Numbered from the stretch's first letter, positions 22,180 to 35,131 are shown. The stretch: 64,000 bases of DNA from Caprella mutica (GCA_947561585.1 CANNZV010000838.1:1-64000), one strand, 5' to 3'. Translations and numbers: made by a program. The notes: generated by a model not told the origin, from the sequence alone.

Positions 22180-23935
22180 ATTATTCATTTAACTCGTATT
22201 TTAATTGGTATTATTTATTTAACTCATATTTTAATTGGTATTATTTATTTAACTCATATTTTTACTTGGTATTATTATTTATTTAACTCATATTTTAATT
22301 GGTATTATTCATTTAACTCATATTTTAATTGGTATTATTTATTTAACTCATATTTTTTCTTGGTATTATTATTTATTTAACTCATATTTTAATTGGTATT
22401 ATTTATTTAACTCATATTTTAATTGGTATTATTATTTAACTCATATTTTAATTGGTATTATTTATTTAACTCATATTTTTTCTTGGTATTATTATTTATT
22501 TAACTCATATTTTAATTGGTATTATTTATTTAACTCATATTTTAATTGGTATTATTATTATTTAACTCATATTTTAATTGGTATTATTTATTTAACTCAT
22601 ATTTTAATTGGTATTATTATTATTTAACTCATATTTTAATTGGTATTATTTATTTAACTCATATTTTAATTGTTATTATTTATTCAACTCATATTTTAAT
22701 TGGTATTATTATTTAACTCATATTTTAATTGGTATTATTTATTTAACTCATAATCTAATTGTTATTATTTATTCAACTCTTATTTTAATTGGTATTATTA
22801 CTTAACTCATATTTTAATTGTTATTATTTATTCAACTCATATTTTAATTGGTATTATTATTTAACTCATATTTTAATTGGTATTATTTATTCAACTCATA
22901 TTTTAATTGTTATTATTTATTCAACTCATAATTTAATTGGTATTATTTATTCAACTCATAATTTAATTGGTATTATTATTTAACTCATATTTTAATTGGT
23001 ATAATTATTATTTAACTCATATTTTAATTGGTATTATTTATTTAACTCATATTTTAATTGGTATTATTATTATTTAACTCATATTTTAATTGGTATTATT
23101 TATTTAACTCATATTTTAATTGTTATTATTTATTCAACTCATATTTTAATTGGTATTATTATTTAACTCATATTTTAATTGGTATTATTTATTTAACTCA
23201 TAATCTAATTGTTATTATTTATTCAACTCTTATTTTAATTGGTATTATTACTTAACTCATATTTTAATTGTTATTATTTATTCAACTCATATTTTAATTG
23301 GTATTATTATTTAACTCATATTTTAATTGGTATTATTTATTCAACTCATATTTTAATTGTTATTATTTATTCAACTCATAATTTAATTGGTATTATTTAT
23401 TCAACTCATAATTTAATTGGTATTATTATTTAACTCATATTTTAATTGGTATAATTATTATTTAACTCATATTTTAATTGGTATTATTTATTTAACTCAT
23501 ATTTTAATTGGTATTATTATTATTTAACTCATATTTTAATTGGTATTATTTATTTAACTCATATTTTAATTGTTATTATTTATTCAACTCATATTTTAAT
23601 TGGTATAATTATTATTTAACTCATATTTTAATTGGTATTATTTATTTAACTCATATTTTAATTGGTATTATTATTATTTAACTCATATTTTAATTGGTAT
23701 TATTTATTTAACTCGTATTTTAATTGGTATTATTTATTTAACTCATATTTTAATTGGTATTATTTATTCAACTCATATTTTAATTGGTATTATTTATTCA
23801 ACTCATATTTTAATTGTTATTATTTATTCAACTCATATTTTAATTGGTATTATTATTTAACTCATATTTTAATTGGTATTATTATTATTTAACTCATATT
23901 TTAATTGGTATTATTTTTTAACTCATATTTTAATT
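22180..23935. repeat. 26-30-bp minisatellite with 450-bp higher-order duplication
   Basis: Units TTTAACTCATATTTTAATTG plus GTATTATT(AT) fill the tract. The block starting at 22608 recurs at 23058 and the one at 22789 recurs at 23239, with the same variant order, so a 450-bp segment was duplicated. The last unit runs straight into the palindrome at 23930-23972, whose left arm TTTTAATTGGTAT is part of the repeat unit. Confidence 0.96.
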
Positions 23936-23972
23936 GGTATCCATGATACCATCAGGTATCATGGATACCATG
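23930..23972. repeat. GGTATCCATGATACC palindrome at the array end
   Basis: AATTGGTATCCATGATACC, four bases, then GGTATCATGGATACC. The same hairpin forms the core of several MITEs here. Confidence 0.9.
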
Positions 23973-24149
23973 GATGGTTCTTGGAAATTTCGGTCTTGGT
24001 AAACTTGGTCTCAGTTTATGATGGTGATCTTCAGGAACAATAATAGAAAAAGTTGAAATTATGAGTAGTAAAACGTCTAGTGTACGTATTTATTAAAAGC
24101 AGATAACATCATTAACCGTTGTAAAATGATTCTTAACATCAGTAATTTT

Positions 24150-24445
24150 GACATGTTTTGAAATGAGATTCGAGCTGAAAATTCGGTCTTTGAATATTCG
24201 GTTTCAGGTAAAAATAAAACTTATGAATTTTATGTATAGGGGGGCGTGTACCCCCTCCCCCCAACCACCATCCTGTCAGGTTATTAGACAATCATGAAGT
24301 GTGCAGTATAACAAACTAGCTGATACAGCAAACTATATAACGGTCCTTTATGTTAAGAGGTCATTTATAATTCTGGGATCGAAATTTCAAGACTGATATT
24401 CCGAGACTAAATTTCCGAGACCGAAATTTCCAGCCACCACCATTC
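24150..24445. mobile_element. Relic related to the element at 7148-7513, opposite orientation
   Basis: GGGGGGCGTGTACCCCC, CCTGTCAGGTTATTAGACAA and ATCATGAAGTGTGCAGTA correspond, inverted, to the centre of 7148-7513. Ends not resolved. Confidence 0.5.
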
Positions 24446-24605
24446 ATGTCCGAAAATGTGGAACCCTCTGATAACTGATCAAATCTCTTATCCTGTTACT
24501 CTTTCTTCAAATCCATACCATAGAGTTATGATAAACTACTCTAGAGAGAGGAAGTGTTGCAGCGATTGCAGGACGCTAAGGAAGACTGTGTGAAACCTTA
24601 TTTGT

Positions 24606-24692
24606 TTTAGTCATATCATTTCTCCATTAAATTTCGTTTAAGTTATATCATTTCTCCATTAAATTTTGTTTAAGTTATATCCTTTCTCCATT
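24606..24692. repeat. Short 34-bp tandem repeat
   Basis: Three copies around TCATTTCTCCATTAAATTT; just outside lies a GC-richer patch at 24700-24780. Confidence 0.85.
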
Positions 24693-24937
24693 AAACTGAC
24701 GCTAGATTTCCAGTCACGTGACCCAAAAATAAGGATTTTAGCGTCCCGCAAGACGCGATATTATTTTGGCCACTGACTCACCACTTGGTCCATACAGTAA
24801 CCATAGTTTGTTAATTGTTAGGTTGGTTATTGCAGTTGTTATTTAACTCTGTATCGATAAGAAAACCTATTCATATCAAGTATAATTGATTAGTAATGAT
24901 CACAAGAACGATATATTGGATTTATACTTAATCTGCA

Positions 24938-25233
24938 TCTGTCCTAATAATACCCGTAGTGTGTTTATTTATTTGTTTATTTATTTGGTGTCCGCTTTTA
25001 CACTACGGGTATTAAACATGAAGAATGTAACTATGATACGCACAGGGATATGTTATTGACTTGGTATTTAAATTCCCCTGTTTTTATTCAAATTTTAAAT
25101 GAATTTTATCTATAAAATAAATTAGACTATACAGAAAATTATATTTTAATTGAATTCATCAAATGTGACCTAATAACAGGTAATAAATTGGTGTTGATTA
25201 TGACCCGTTATTTTGAACAGGTAAGTACACTAG
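24938..25233 (+). mobile_element. Non-autonomous Helitron-type element, copy 1
   Basis: Starts TCTGTCCTAATAAT after an A and ends CACTAG before a T. Just before the end is a hairpin-like GACCCGTTATTTTGAACAGG. It matches 35788-36055 along its length. Helitrons begin TC, end CTRR after a short hairpin and insert between A and T; all four are visible here. An ACCCGTAGTGT inverted pair lies near the left end. Confidence 0.72.
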
Positions 25234-25999
25234 TACCTAAAAATACTTTCCCAATGTACAAGATATTATTCATTCTTTTATTATTTAGTGATTGCATTCG
25301 ATATTTCTTTAAAAAGTATCCCTAGATAGATGAGAATTATTATATATGCAAGTAGGTACACTTGCAAAGAGGACGCTTTTGAATATTTATCCCACGATAC
25401 TTGATCACCATATCCAAACGCCAGGTCACATTTAATCCAAAACAAGCCATCCTTCCATTGGTCACAGAGACATCCACAGCGTGGCTAATGCATAACTTTC
25501 AACAACAACCCATCTCGCCAAAGATCTGGACTAGCTAGCTGGCATGAATTAGTTGACCTCTGGAGTTACCCTGGTGACTCAAAGGTGGTGCTGTATCAAT
25601 AAGAGAGGTGATGTCATGCGTATTGAACCAAGAACAAAGCGCTTTCTAAAGAATCTAACCAAGAAGTTCACGTCGCTCTCTCCCGTAGGAATAACATACA
25701 CGTCTCGAGACAAGGTATGTAGTTTTTCTTAAATCCGAGGAACGGTTTGCAATTGCATTCTATTTAAATCGAATAAAGGCGAAACAAAGGAAACGAAATG
25801 TTGGATAAATATGGAGTATGATTATTGTGCTGCTTGCCTTATATTATAATAATGCCTCAGTTTAATATCTTGGAGATTTCTTTTTTACTGTGAGAACGTT
25901 GCAGCGATTACGTTTACAACGACTGAAGTGAGAGATGTTTACCTTTAGAAAAAGAGGTAAAAGTAGTACTGAGAACAATAACACCATTCTAACAGAGTT
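25234..25999. other. Unique tract with a GC-balanced centre
   Basis: 25380-25720 stands out as non-repetitive and GC-balanced; candidate enhancer or exon (see the possible exon at 25616). Confidence 0.3.
25616..25714 (+). CDS. Possible short coding exon ending at a splice donor
   Basis: ATG opens 33 codons, with basic residues early and Ser/Thr later, ending at ACAAG|GTATGT in phase 0. If the donor is not used, a stop follows six codons on. The surrounding tract (25380-25720) is less AT-rich than its neighbours and free of repeats. No family recognised and no partner exon found, so this may equally be a conserved non-coding element. Confidence 0.15.
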
Positions 26000-26944
26000 A
26001 TTTCGATTAGATCAGAAAATGTTGTTAATTTTGTAGTAGATCAGCTAGATATTTTGTAGTAGAAAATCTAGTTTATTTCGATTAGAGCAGAAAATGTAGT
26101 TAATTTTGTAGTAGATCAGCTAGATATTTTGTAGTAGAAAATCTAGTTTATTTGGAGTAGAAAATTTAGTTTATTTTGGAGTAGAAAATTTAGTTTATTT
26201 TGGAGTAGAAAAAATCTAGTTTATTTTGTAGTAGAAAATCTAGTTTATTTTGGAGTAGAAAATCTAGTATATTTTGTAGTAGAAAATTTAGTTTATTTTG
26301 GAGTAGAAAATTTAGTTTATTTTGGAGTAGAAAATTTAGTTTATTTTGGAGTAGAAAAAATCTAGTTTATTTTGTAGTAGAAAATCTGGTTTATTTTGGA
26401 GTAGAAAATCTAGTATATTTTGTAGTAGAAAATTTAGTTTATTTTGGAGTAGAAAATTTAGTTTATTTTGGAGTAGAAAATCTAGTTTATTTTGGAGTAG
26501 AAAATTTAGTTTATTTTGGAGTAGAAAATTTAGTTTATTTTGGAGTAGAAAATTTAGTTTATTTTGGAGTAGAAAATTTAGTTTATTTTGGAGTAGAAAA
26601 TTTAGTTTATTTTGGAGTAGAAAAAATCTAGTTTATTTTGTAGTAGAAAATCTAGTTTATTTTGGAGTAGAAAATCTAGTATATTTTGTAGTAGAAAATT
26701 TAGTTTATTTTGGAGTAGAAAATTTAGTTTATTTTGGAGTAGAAAATCTAGTTTATTTTGGAGTAGAAAATCTAGTTTATTTTGGAGTAGAAAATCTAGT
26801 TTATTTTGGAGTAGAAAATCTAGTTTATTTTGGAGTAGAAAATCTAGTTTATTTTGGAGTAGAAAATCTAGTTTATTTTGGAGCAGAAAATCTAGTTTAT
26901 TTTGGAGCAGAAAATCTAGTTTATTTTGGAGTAGAAAATCAAGT
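26000..26944. repeat. 24-bp minisatellite
   Basis: About 35 copies of GTAGAAAATCTAGTTTATTT plus TGGA, preceded by a duplicated segment of about 90 bp at 26003-26150. TTTAGT/TCTAGT variants recur in blocks, indicating higher-order duplication. Confidence 0.95.
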
Positions 26945-28019
26945 AATTTTTGAAAGCAAATTTAGAATTAACCTACCTGTGTAGTTCAACTGTAACCTAC
27001 CTGTGTAGATTAATTGCACCAGAATATGAGAAGGAAATAGATGAGTGCTAACGATGGGAAATAATAAAGACAATAGTAACTATAACAATAAGAACATTAG
27101 GAGTTATGGATGGGGTCACAGAAGCTATAAGCAGTCCTAGCAACTTTCTTTGATGGCTTTAGTGCTCAAAATGGCAGCTAAGCTGCTACACTACTAATAA
27201 TTCTGAGTATTAACGAAGCAGTAAACAATAACAAAATGGCTGCAGCCATTGCATGGTAAATTGAGCCACCTAACCACCAATTACACGACTGAATTAAATT
27301 AAGTGAACACCTTTTAACTGCGTCACTAATGCTCCAAATTGCGCCAATGGAGCAGTAAATTCCGCCAATGGAGCACTAAATCGCGTCATGTAAGCTGCTT
27401 CAATAGGAATTAGCATTTACAAATTACACGGTAGCGGTAGTGACTAATTAAGAGTAGTTACGTTGCAGGTTGCAGTACATAGCTAGCAGATGTGTTAGGC
27501 CCAACCATTCACATAAAAAGACACCAATTATTAGTGACGGGAAGTTGTAAATGTTCCATTTTATGTTCTTCAGCAGGAAATGGGGCTAAAGTAGCGCAAT
27601 GGTGTCTATTTACGGTATAGCGCTCTAATAACTCTGATATCAGAACTGAAAAGTAAAAAGCCAAAAGGCTTCAAATCAGAGAAAAACTCAATGAAAATAG
27701 TCATCATAAGTTTTAATAACGTTAGATTATTAATATAACTTAATTTTTGTATTTAGCAAAAATCAAACTATTCCATTTATATGACTATAATTGAAATGGT
27801 TAAAAGTCTATCACTTATTGCTAATTTGAATTAAATACTTTAATATCAATAAAGTAGTAATATATCAATATGACATGTCGTATTGCTTTATTATTGACAA
27901 CAAAAACAATTCTTTCTCTAAAAAAAATCATCATTGTGGCAAAAAATATCAATTTGTTGAATTAGTTGGTGATTTCCTACGAATTTTAGAACATTTTACC
28001 ATGTTCATTTTCCTGTATA
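26945..28019. other. Unique tract, candidate regulatory DNA
   Basis: 27000-27660 is repeat-poor and GC-balanced, with ATGGCTGCAGCCAT and two GCGCCAATGGAGCA-like copies (GCTCCAAATTGCGCCAATGG, then CCGCCAATGGAGCAC). No ORF. Confidence 0.3.
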
Positions 28020-28173
28020 TGGGGTAAGTGCATATTTATTGAACTCTTCCATAATTTCGATCATAAAAGAGAAAAAAAAATCATGGTTACGGTCAATAAA
28101 ATATGAGATAACTCGTATGTTTTTTCTTATATGATCGCAAATGTGTAACCGTTCGATAAGTGAGACCGTACCC
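28020..28173. mobile_element. Palindromic MITE, diverged family B copy
   Basis: GGGGTAAGTGCATATTTATT at the left; TTCTTATATGATCGCAAATG and GAGACCGTACCCC at the right. Confidence 0.6.
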
Positions 28174-28339
28174 CAGTCTGCATAGTACCGGGAGAGGTTG
28201 AGAGGCGTATTAAATCCTTAGTCGTCCCTCCCACTGGAATCCATGTCCCCCGAGCCCAAATTGCATGGTCACATTCAATTTATAGCCCCAAAATACAGGT
28301 ATTGGAGCACTAGGTGTCGACAATCTTACGGCACAACTC

Positions 28340-28680
28340 ACACGGCCTAATCATAGAAGATCATCTAAGAAACACCCAACTATAACTTGGAAATTATCCG
28401 TAAAGACTTTTTTAGAAATGAGATATATTAGGTTTGATGAAATAGAAAAACGTTTCTACATTTTCCATTTAGTATATTTTTGGAGGGAAATTTATGGTGG
28501 GGCCATAGAAGATCATATTCTAAAATCCCTACCATAAGTTGGAAATCATTCATAAAACCTTTTTATAAAATGAGGAAATTAAGTTCGTTGTTATGTATTT
28601 TAAGAATTTTTTTTATGGTGGGGCCATATATAGATGATTAAATATGGCCTCCTCTTAATCATCTATGGCCCCACCATAAT
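28340..28680. mobile_element. Family G element(s): GGTGGGGCCATAG
   Basis: TATGGTGGGGCCATAGAAGA occurs at 28493, and 28612-28680 is a hairpin with arms TATGGTGGGGCCAT. An upstream segment (28345-28440) is a diverged direct repeat of 28503-28595. A perfect palindrome of the same sequence lies at 61968-62016. Confidence 0.7.
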
Positions 28681-29730
28681 ACCCTCTCTGTGTCCTATTA
28701 AATGAAATAAATGTAATGTTAATTTGTATTATGATAAATAGCTTCAAATACTAATTTAAATGGAATTGCTCTAAGTGTATTTCATTCAATAGAATTAAAT
28801 AATAATGTGTTCAATAACATTAATATTATTTATGCAGGATTGTTTAGCTCTAATTTGAACTAATATTTTAATATTAAATCTACATTACCCGTACATAGCG
28901 TTTGAATTATTTAATAGGTGATTTATGTAAGTTTATAAGTAATCGTTATTGAAACTATACCCCATTGCAATTATTATTGTACAGCATATAATATTATATA
29001 ATGTATAAAAATAATTATCAACTAACATATTTTGAAGTATATCAGTAACATTTTTTTGTGTTATTTTCAACACATGCTATAGTGCTAACTATATTAAAAA
29101 CCGTTATATTTATTAATATTTATTACGGTTATGTAATGATTTTTTTTTTCGAATGTATCAGGCTAAGTGAGTGGCAAGACAATAATGGGGGTATGCATAG
29201 AGTCATCATAATAAGATGAAAACACCAAGGCAGACTTGATCTGACATGAGACTAAGGATGAGAAATGACCTCAAACCACTGCTATAAATCCAGTCGGTTG
29301 TTTTACATTCCCTAATCCCTAAATAGCGGATAAATCTTGTTCAGGAGATTTAATATAATAGAAGAAATGGCTCCTAGGTAGCTACAAATTGCAGCCATTA
29401 AATGATTAGTTATCAAAACTAGGAATGTTGATGACTGTTCAATAACCTTGAGATTTTAATTCGTTCCATATTCCTTTTTGATATTTGAAGTTCAGATGTC
29501 CTTTAAAGGAATAGTTATTTATTGACAGTTATTATTTAAAGTTTCAATATAAAGGCCTTCCCGAGTAATTAAGCTAAAAGTAATAAATGTGAAGTTACAT
29601 GGTTTTGTCGTAACTGCCGGTAGCTGTGCGTGGAAATAATCAGTTTGGTAATGGTCACGCACTGTAAGTAGGCTGGCACACGATTTCTATCAGACATTAA
29701 TAGGTAGGCCTAATGACGTTTAGGTGAGAA
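28681..29730. other. AT-rich spacer
   Basis: AT-rich to 29140. 29160-29720 is more balanced and repeat-free, possibly regulatory; no gene recognised. Confidence 0.3.
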
Positions 29731-30111
29731 ATGGCCTATAGGCCTGTAATCGAATATATTCATCACGTTCATTTGATATGTGAACGGCACGCCAAAATCC
29801 GGGCAATTTGTAGCCATTCTTGCTGCAAGCTTTGGAGATTTATTGCCGTGCGTACAGTGCTCGAAGGGAGTGTCGGGGTGATATTGGCAGCCAATACTGC
29901 TAATGCGAAAGATGGTATATCTTCATTACTCTACCTGCCAAAGTTCATTATATTGATAGCATTTATTTACACGGCCTATAACGTACAGGCTACAGTTATT
30001 GGAACTATTGACGGATTGTTACAAATAGACACTCCTGCTCAGGCAGCGAAACAAAGATGGCGGACATATAAGACAGTTACTTCAGTTTGTCAATTCTGCA
30101 TATATATTTAA
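29731..30111 (+). CDS. Unrecognised 126-residue ORF
   Basis: The longest repeat-free ORF between the two named genes. The start context (GAGAAATGGCC) is good. It has several Cys and His in residues 11-35 and a hydrophobic stretch at about 66-90, with no known motif. Flanks give no TATA or clear splice sites. It could be a chance ORF in conserved non-coding DNA. Confidence 0.2.
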   Translation: MAYRPVIEYIHHVHLICERHAKIRAICSHSCCKLWRFIAVRTVLEGSVGVILAANTANAKDGISSLLYLPKFIILIAFIYTAYNVQATVIGTIDGLLQIDTPAQAAKQRWRTYKTVTSVCQFCIYI

Positions 30112-30492
30112 ACAGAAAATAACGGTGAAATTTCAGTCCTTTTGTTTATTGCCGTTAAAATAATGGCAAACAGACCGGCACTAAATTAGGCAAAGATGTC
30201 GTTGTTATGACAGTACATTAAGAATTGATATGACACTAAATCAGCCATGGACTTTGTCTCTGAGAATTACATCAGGTAGTGTAAATAGCGGGTGAATCCA
30301 ATCATGAGTTATTGTGCTCTATGTGTCTGTTTGTATTTACTGCACATAACTCAATAAAGTCACTAAATAATATATTTAGCACATAATTACAAGAACAAGC
30401 TTTTACTGCAATAAAGTGCAGTTCCGGCACGAATGAAGTAGGTTTCTAACATCGGTGTTTGTTTACGTGCTCGAGTAAATATTGAAAAATTA
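30112..30492. other. Spacer, unique sequence
   Basis: Repeat-free, no feature recognised. Confidence 0.35.
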
Positions 30493-30901
30493 TAGGTAAT
30501 GGTGCACTTAAACTTCGACTAAGAGTGTCGAAGAAATGTACTAAATATACTTCCCCTTCTGCTATTACTTATTTGATTAAATATTAACAATTAAAAAAAA
30601 TGTGGTAGGCATCATGGTAACATATAGCTTAGTTAAAACAATTTAGCAGACTTTCTATCGTGGTTTCTAGCAAAAAAATATTTGAAAATGTATAAACCAG
30701 ATAAGAATTTTTTTATCCAATCAATATTATATATTAGTTAAATAGAAAGTCAATGCAAGTTTTTCTATTTAATTTCCCATGTATAATATAAATTTAGTTC
30801 AAGCTTCTGTATGATACCACGTTTTTAACATTTAATAAAACAACAGAAGGAGAATAATAGCTTCGGTGATTTCAGTCGAAGCGTAAGTGCACCTTTACCT
30901 A
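30493..30901. mobile_element. Family F element, copy 2
   Basis: TAGGTAATGGTGCACTTAAA at the left and AAGTGCACCTTTACCTA at the right form inverted ends; TTCGACTAAGAGTGTCG is answered by TTCAGTCGAAGC. TA at both ends. About 409 bp, no ORF. Confidence 0.82.
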
Positions 30902-32844
30902 ACTATATATAATTCTTCAGTTTTTACCCATAAAACTGAAACGTAACACGTGGTAGAAATAATTTAAATGAAATACCCATTTAGAAATGTTTAGATGAAA
31001 GCAGGATGTACAAAATGCAATTGATTTGAATGTAATACCAATTATTCTGTACTTTTCGTTTGAATAAATTCAAAATTTAATGAAATATACAGGGTGACCC
31101 ACAAAAAAGTGTACACAACTAAGTTTTAATACAAATATCGTATTTATAAGTAGCTAAAAAATGAGTTGAAGTGAAATTAAAAATTATTTTTTTTGTCTTG
31201 TATGTAATTATTTCATCATGTAATTATTTGAATATTATTTGAATTTACACTATTCGTAAATGAATTGTGTTATATTTTTTTGCTTCGAAAATATAGAAAT
31301 TTGATATATTGAATGGTAATTCAAGAGTTGAGCATATGTAGGATACTAAAAACCTGCCTTATAATTGATATAAGAGTTCATTTTAATTGCAAAATAGGCT
31401 TAATTTCAATCTAATTAATTTCTTTAGTGTACACGCATATCACAGTTTCATTTAGAATCAAAGTAATATATATATATATATTATGAATTATATGTATTAG
31501 ATTCAAAATAATTTAAAATAGCCATTTACCGAATAGTTCCAATCACTCCCAGACTACATCCAATAACACTATATGTTCTGATGCAGGTACATAGAAACAA
31601 GAAAAACCGTACGTGTTAACTCTGCAAAGGAAATTGTCTTTAGTTCTTAATTACAATAACTGGTTCGGGTCCATTATCCAGAAAGACACACAAAAGACTA
31701 AAGTTTCATTTTGTTTATCAACCGAAAACATGATTCCAATCAACCGCCTGCAGCCCCGTGGGACAATTATACCTCGCTATTATTTCTCTGCAAAAAAGAT
31801 GAACTAATAATTTTCCGATCGTTTTTGTTGAACGTGTTTATAATGTTATTAATTTTAGCGGTTAGGTTCGGAATGATTGATTAACGTATTTCGTGTGCTT
31901 TTGGTTCGTTTGATATATTCAATACTTTCAAGCATATATATAATATATTGAATTTAGTTTAATAAATACTTCTGCGCTTTTCATAATTTGACGTCGTTTT
32001 TTTTTAAATATGGTGGAATTTATATTATATTTATCTGGAAACCTGTCAAAAATGATACTTAAATTACATATCAATGTTATTATATAGATATATCATCATA
32101 GTATTTTATTCTACTTTTATTTTAAAACAATTTTAACAAAATTGCTTAAATTAGTTCTATTGTATACGATCTTTTTATGGTATTTATTTCAAAAAACATT
32201 ATTATAGTAATTAATGAGTCATATATTGAATAAATATAAAAAGTAAATAATATCTATAATTATATACATTTTTTGATAGGTTATTATTTTGTCAACTATT
32301 ATGATTATTTGAGAAAAAGATTTTAATTATTATGAAAATCTATATATAATACCATGAGTATATATATAATAATAAATGAACAGATCTTGCATGAAGTGAA
32401 GCCACTAAAGATGTTCGTATGTCGTACGTATAATTAATTTGGTTTGAAAATAGAAGTTAAAGTACGCGGAATGATTTCTAATCTTATCTAAAAAATGACA
32501 TTGCAATAATTGTTATATTTTTACATTAAGTAGAGTATCCATTTTCTGTAAGAACTAAAAACAAACACTTTAATTGTGTTAAAAATATGTCAGTTTTGAT
32601 GCGTTTAAATTGGTTTGCTAAAATCCTGAGAGATATAAAAGATATGCATTCACTAAAAAAAAGAAAAAAAGAAGAATTGATGCTCAATTTAATATTTTTT
32701 TATTTAAAAAAAAATATTTTTCCATTTAAGCCAAAACTAATAAAATTTCACAGTAGAAAAAATATTATTTATTGATATTTCCCAAAAATATAATTAATGA
32801 AACATATATAATTAGTAAAAATTAAAACCATTTCATTTTACAGG
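30902..32844. other. AT-rich spacer with a transposon terminus
   Basis: ATACAGGGTGACCCACAAAA at 31088 resembles an inverted-repeat end of a DNA transposon; its partner is not clear. 31580-31830 is a repeat-free, less AT-rich tract, and the 64-codon ORF there is unsupported. 31860-32840 is very AT-rich. Confidence 0.35.
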
Positions 32845-33107
32845 TATTCCTAGGTGTATTATTTCCGTTAAAAAGTATGATTCCTAGGTGTAATATTTCC
32901 GTTAAAAAGTATGATTCCTATGTGTAATATCTCCGTTAAAAAGTATGATTCCTAGGTGTAATATTTCCGTTAAAAAGTATGATCTCTAGGTGTAATATTT
33001 CCGTTAAAAAGTATGATCTCTAGGTGTAATATTTCCGTTAAAAAGTATGATTCCTAGGTGTAATATTTCCGTTAAAAAGTATGATTCCTAGGTGTAATAT
33101 TTCCGTT
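32845..33107. repeat. 34-bp tandem repeat
   Basis: About 7.7 copies of GATTCCTAGGTGTAATATTT and CCGTTAAAAAGTAT, nearly identical. Confidence 0.95.
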
Positions 33108-33722
33108 TATAGGTATACTGAAGTTTATAAATGGACTGGAAAATTCATTTTAATACATATTTTTTCGGCTATATATGTATCTTGTAAATGTGTACATGTG
33201 ATAATTTTTAAAATCCTTACTCCGTATCGTTTCTATTAACTATTACCAATATTCCCGTTGACACGATGCGGCCAAACAAACAAATCCATTCCGTTGAGCG
33301 ACTCAAGAAAGACGGGTAATAATCCGTAAGAGCCAGGGACTGTGGCATCATTTAACGATTTTCCGGTTTGGTGACAATTTTGAAGAGATGAGCCATGATT
33401 ACTGCTCTATGTGCTCGTAAATTACTTTGTAGTCTGTTATTGCAGAATATTAGCCAGTAAAATTTAGCTCTCTGACTTACATGGATAATTTACCTGTGTT
33501 TCAGCTTTACCTAAAAAGCCTAATTTGATAGCAAGTTTCGCTATAGCCGCCTAATGGGTTTAAATGTTTCTACTCGATTTGTCAGTTTTTATTATTTTAC
33601 ATTTATTTAGTTCATTTTTTCTTATTTCTATGATTTCATACGCTTGAGTAAACTCGTTATATATTTTGAAATTATATTTTATTTATTATATGGTTAGTAA
33701 AATTGGTAATATCATCATTATT
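33108..33722. other. Unique tract, candidate regulatory DNA
   Basis: 33230-33560 is repeat-free and GC-balanced in an AT-rich neighbourhood. No ORF. Confidence 0.3.
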
Positions 33723-33945
33723 TACATGTTTTTCAATTTACATGTTTTATAATTTACATGTTTTACAATTTACATGTTTTATATCATAGTTAAGATGTTT
33801 TAAAATTTAATGTTTTACATCATAATTTACATGTTTCACAAATTTAATGTTATACATCATAATTTACATGTTTTAAAATATCATGTTTTACATCATAAAT
33901 TAGATGTTTTAAAAATTTAATGTTCTGTATCATAATTTATGTCTA
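33723..33945. repeat. Degenerate AT-rich repeat
   Basis: Irregular copies of TTTACATGTTTTA and ATCATAATTTACATG. Confidence 0.75.
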
Positions 33946-34616
33946 TAAAATATTATATAATAAAATATCACTTTATACAAAATACATTCTCGTGTTTTAC
34001 AAATACTATTTCTCTTAAACTATTTGTTTAAACATTCTACGATAATAAATACGTAGTGTTTCATTTCATTTGGAATAAAATTGTATCCCTAATTTTATTA
34101 TCAAATGTATATACGTAAACTGAAAAATACCCATACATAAGTGTTGCGCGTTATTGACCAAATTTGGGCAATCTTAATATTGTGTTGCGCAGCAATCTCG
34201 AGATTGCGCAATGATCGTGTGTGTGAATTGGCGATCAAGTTCTCTTTAACTAACTAACTCAAGTTTAATTAACAATATATGAATATATGTATTTGATATC
34301 AATAAAATTTATTATTTTCACTTGCTATTTTTGGTAACAATGTGTGAAACAGAAAACTATGCAAAACCCTACAGCATTGAATAGACAAAAAAACATGAAA
34401 ATTGGCTACCTATTTATTTTAATATTTAAGTTATTATGTATAGCTTCAACTACCATATTTTGATGAAATGTGCCAATTAAATGCATAAATTGGTTATCTT
34501 CTCCATCTGTGTTAGTCCTGCTTCATACCCTTTACGTACTTTGCACAATCTCGAGATTTGACGCGCATTTTCATATAACCTAAAAAGGCTAAGCGCATTC
34601 TTAAGATAGTATACAA
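33946..34616. other. AT-rich spacer
   Basis: Contains CAATCTCGAGATTG near 34193, a 14-bp palindrome, and a related CACAATCTCGAGATT near 34546. No gene recognised. Confidence 0.4.
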
Positions 34617-35131
34617 TAGAGTGGGAGAAGACGATAGAATAATCAAAGAGAGAAGACGACAGAGTGAGAGAAGACGATAGAATAATCAAAGAGAGAAGAC
34701 GACAGAGTGAGAGAAGACGATAGAATAATCAAAGAGAGAAGACGACAGAGTGAGAGAAGACGATAGAATAATCAAAGAGAGTATCCAATAGAGTGAGAGA
34801 AGATGATAGAATAATCAAAGAGAGAAGACGATAGAATAATCAAAGAGAGTATCCAATAGAGTGAGAGAAGACGATAGAATAATCAAAGAGAGAAGACGAT
34901 AGAATAATCAAAGAGAGTATCCAATCGAGTGAGAGAAGACGATAGAATAATCAAAGAGAGTATCCAATAAAGTGAGAGAAGACGATAAAATAATCAAAGA
35001 GAGTATCCAATCGAGTGAGAGAAGACGATAGAATAATCAAAGAGAGTATACGATCGAGTGAGAGAAGACGATAGAATAATCAAAAAGAGTTTTCAATAGA
35101 GTGAGAGAAGACGATAGAATAATTAAAGAGA
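34617..35131. repeat. Compound purine-rich minisatellite
   Basis: GAGAGAAGACGATAGAATAA, TCAAAGAGAG and TATCCAATAGAGT blocks alternate to give 20-, 34- and 54-bp periods. The plus strand is almost all purine with few pyrimidines. Confidence 0.93.

Noticed and set aside
22177..23892. Many 64-76-codon hydrophobic ORFs
   Set aside because: They come from the AT-rich array, and identical peptides recur because of the 450-bp duplication.
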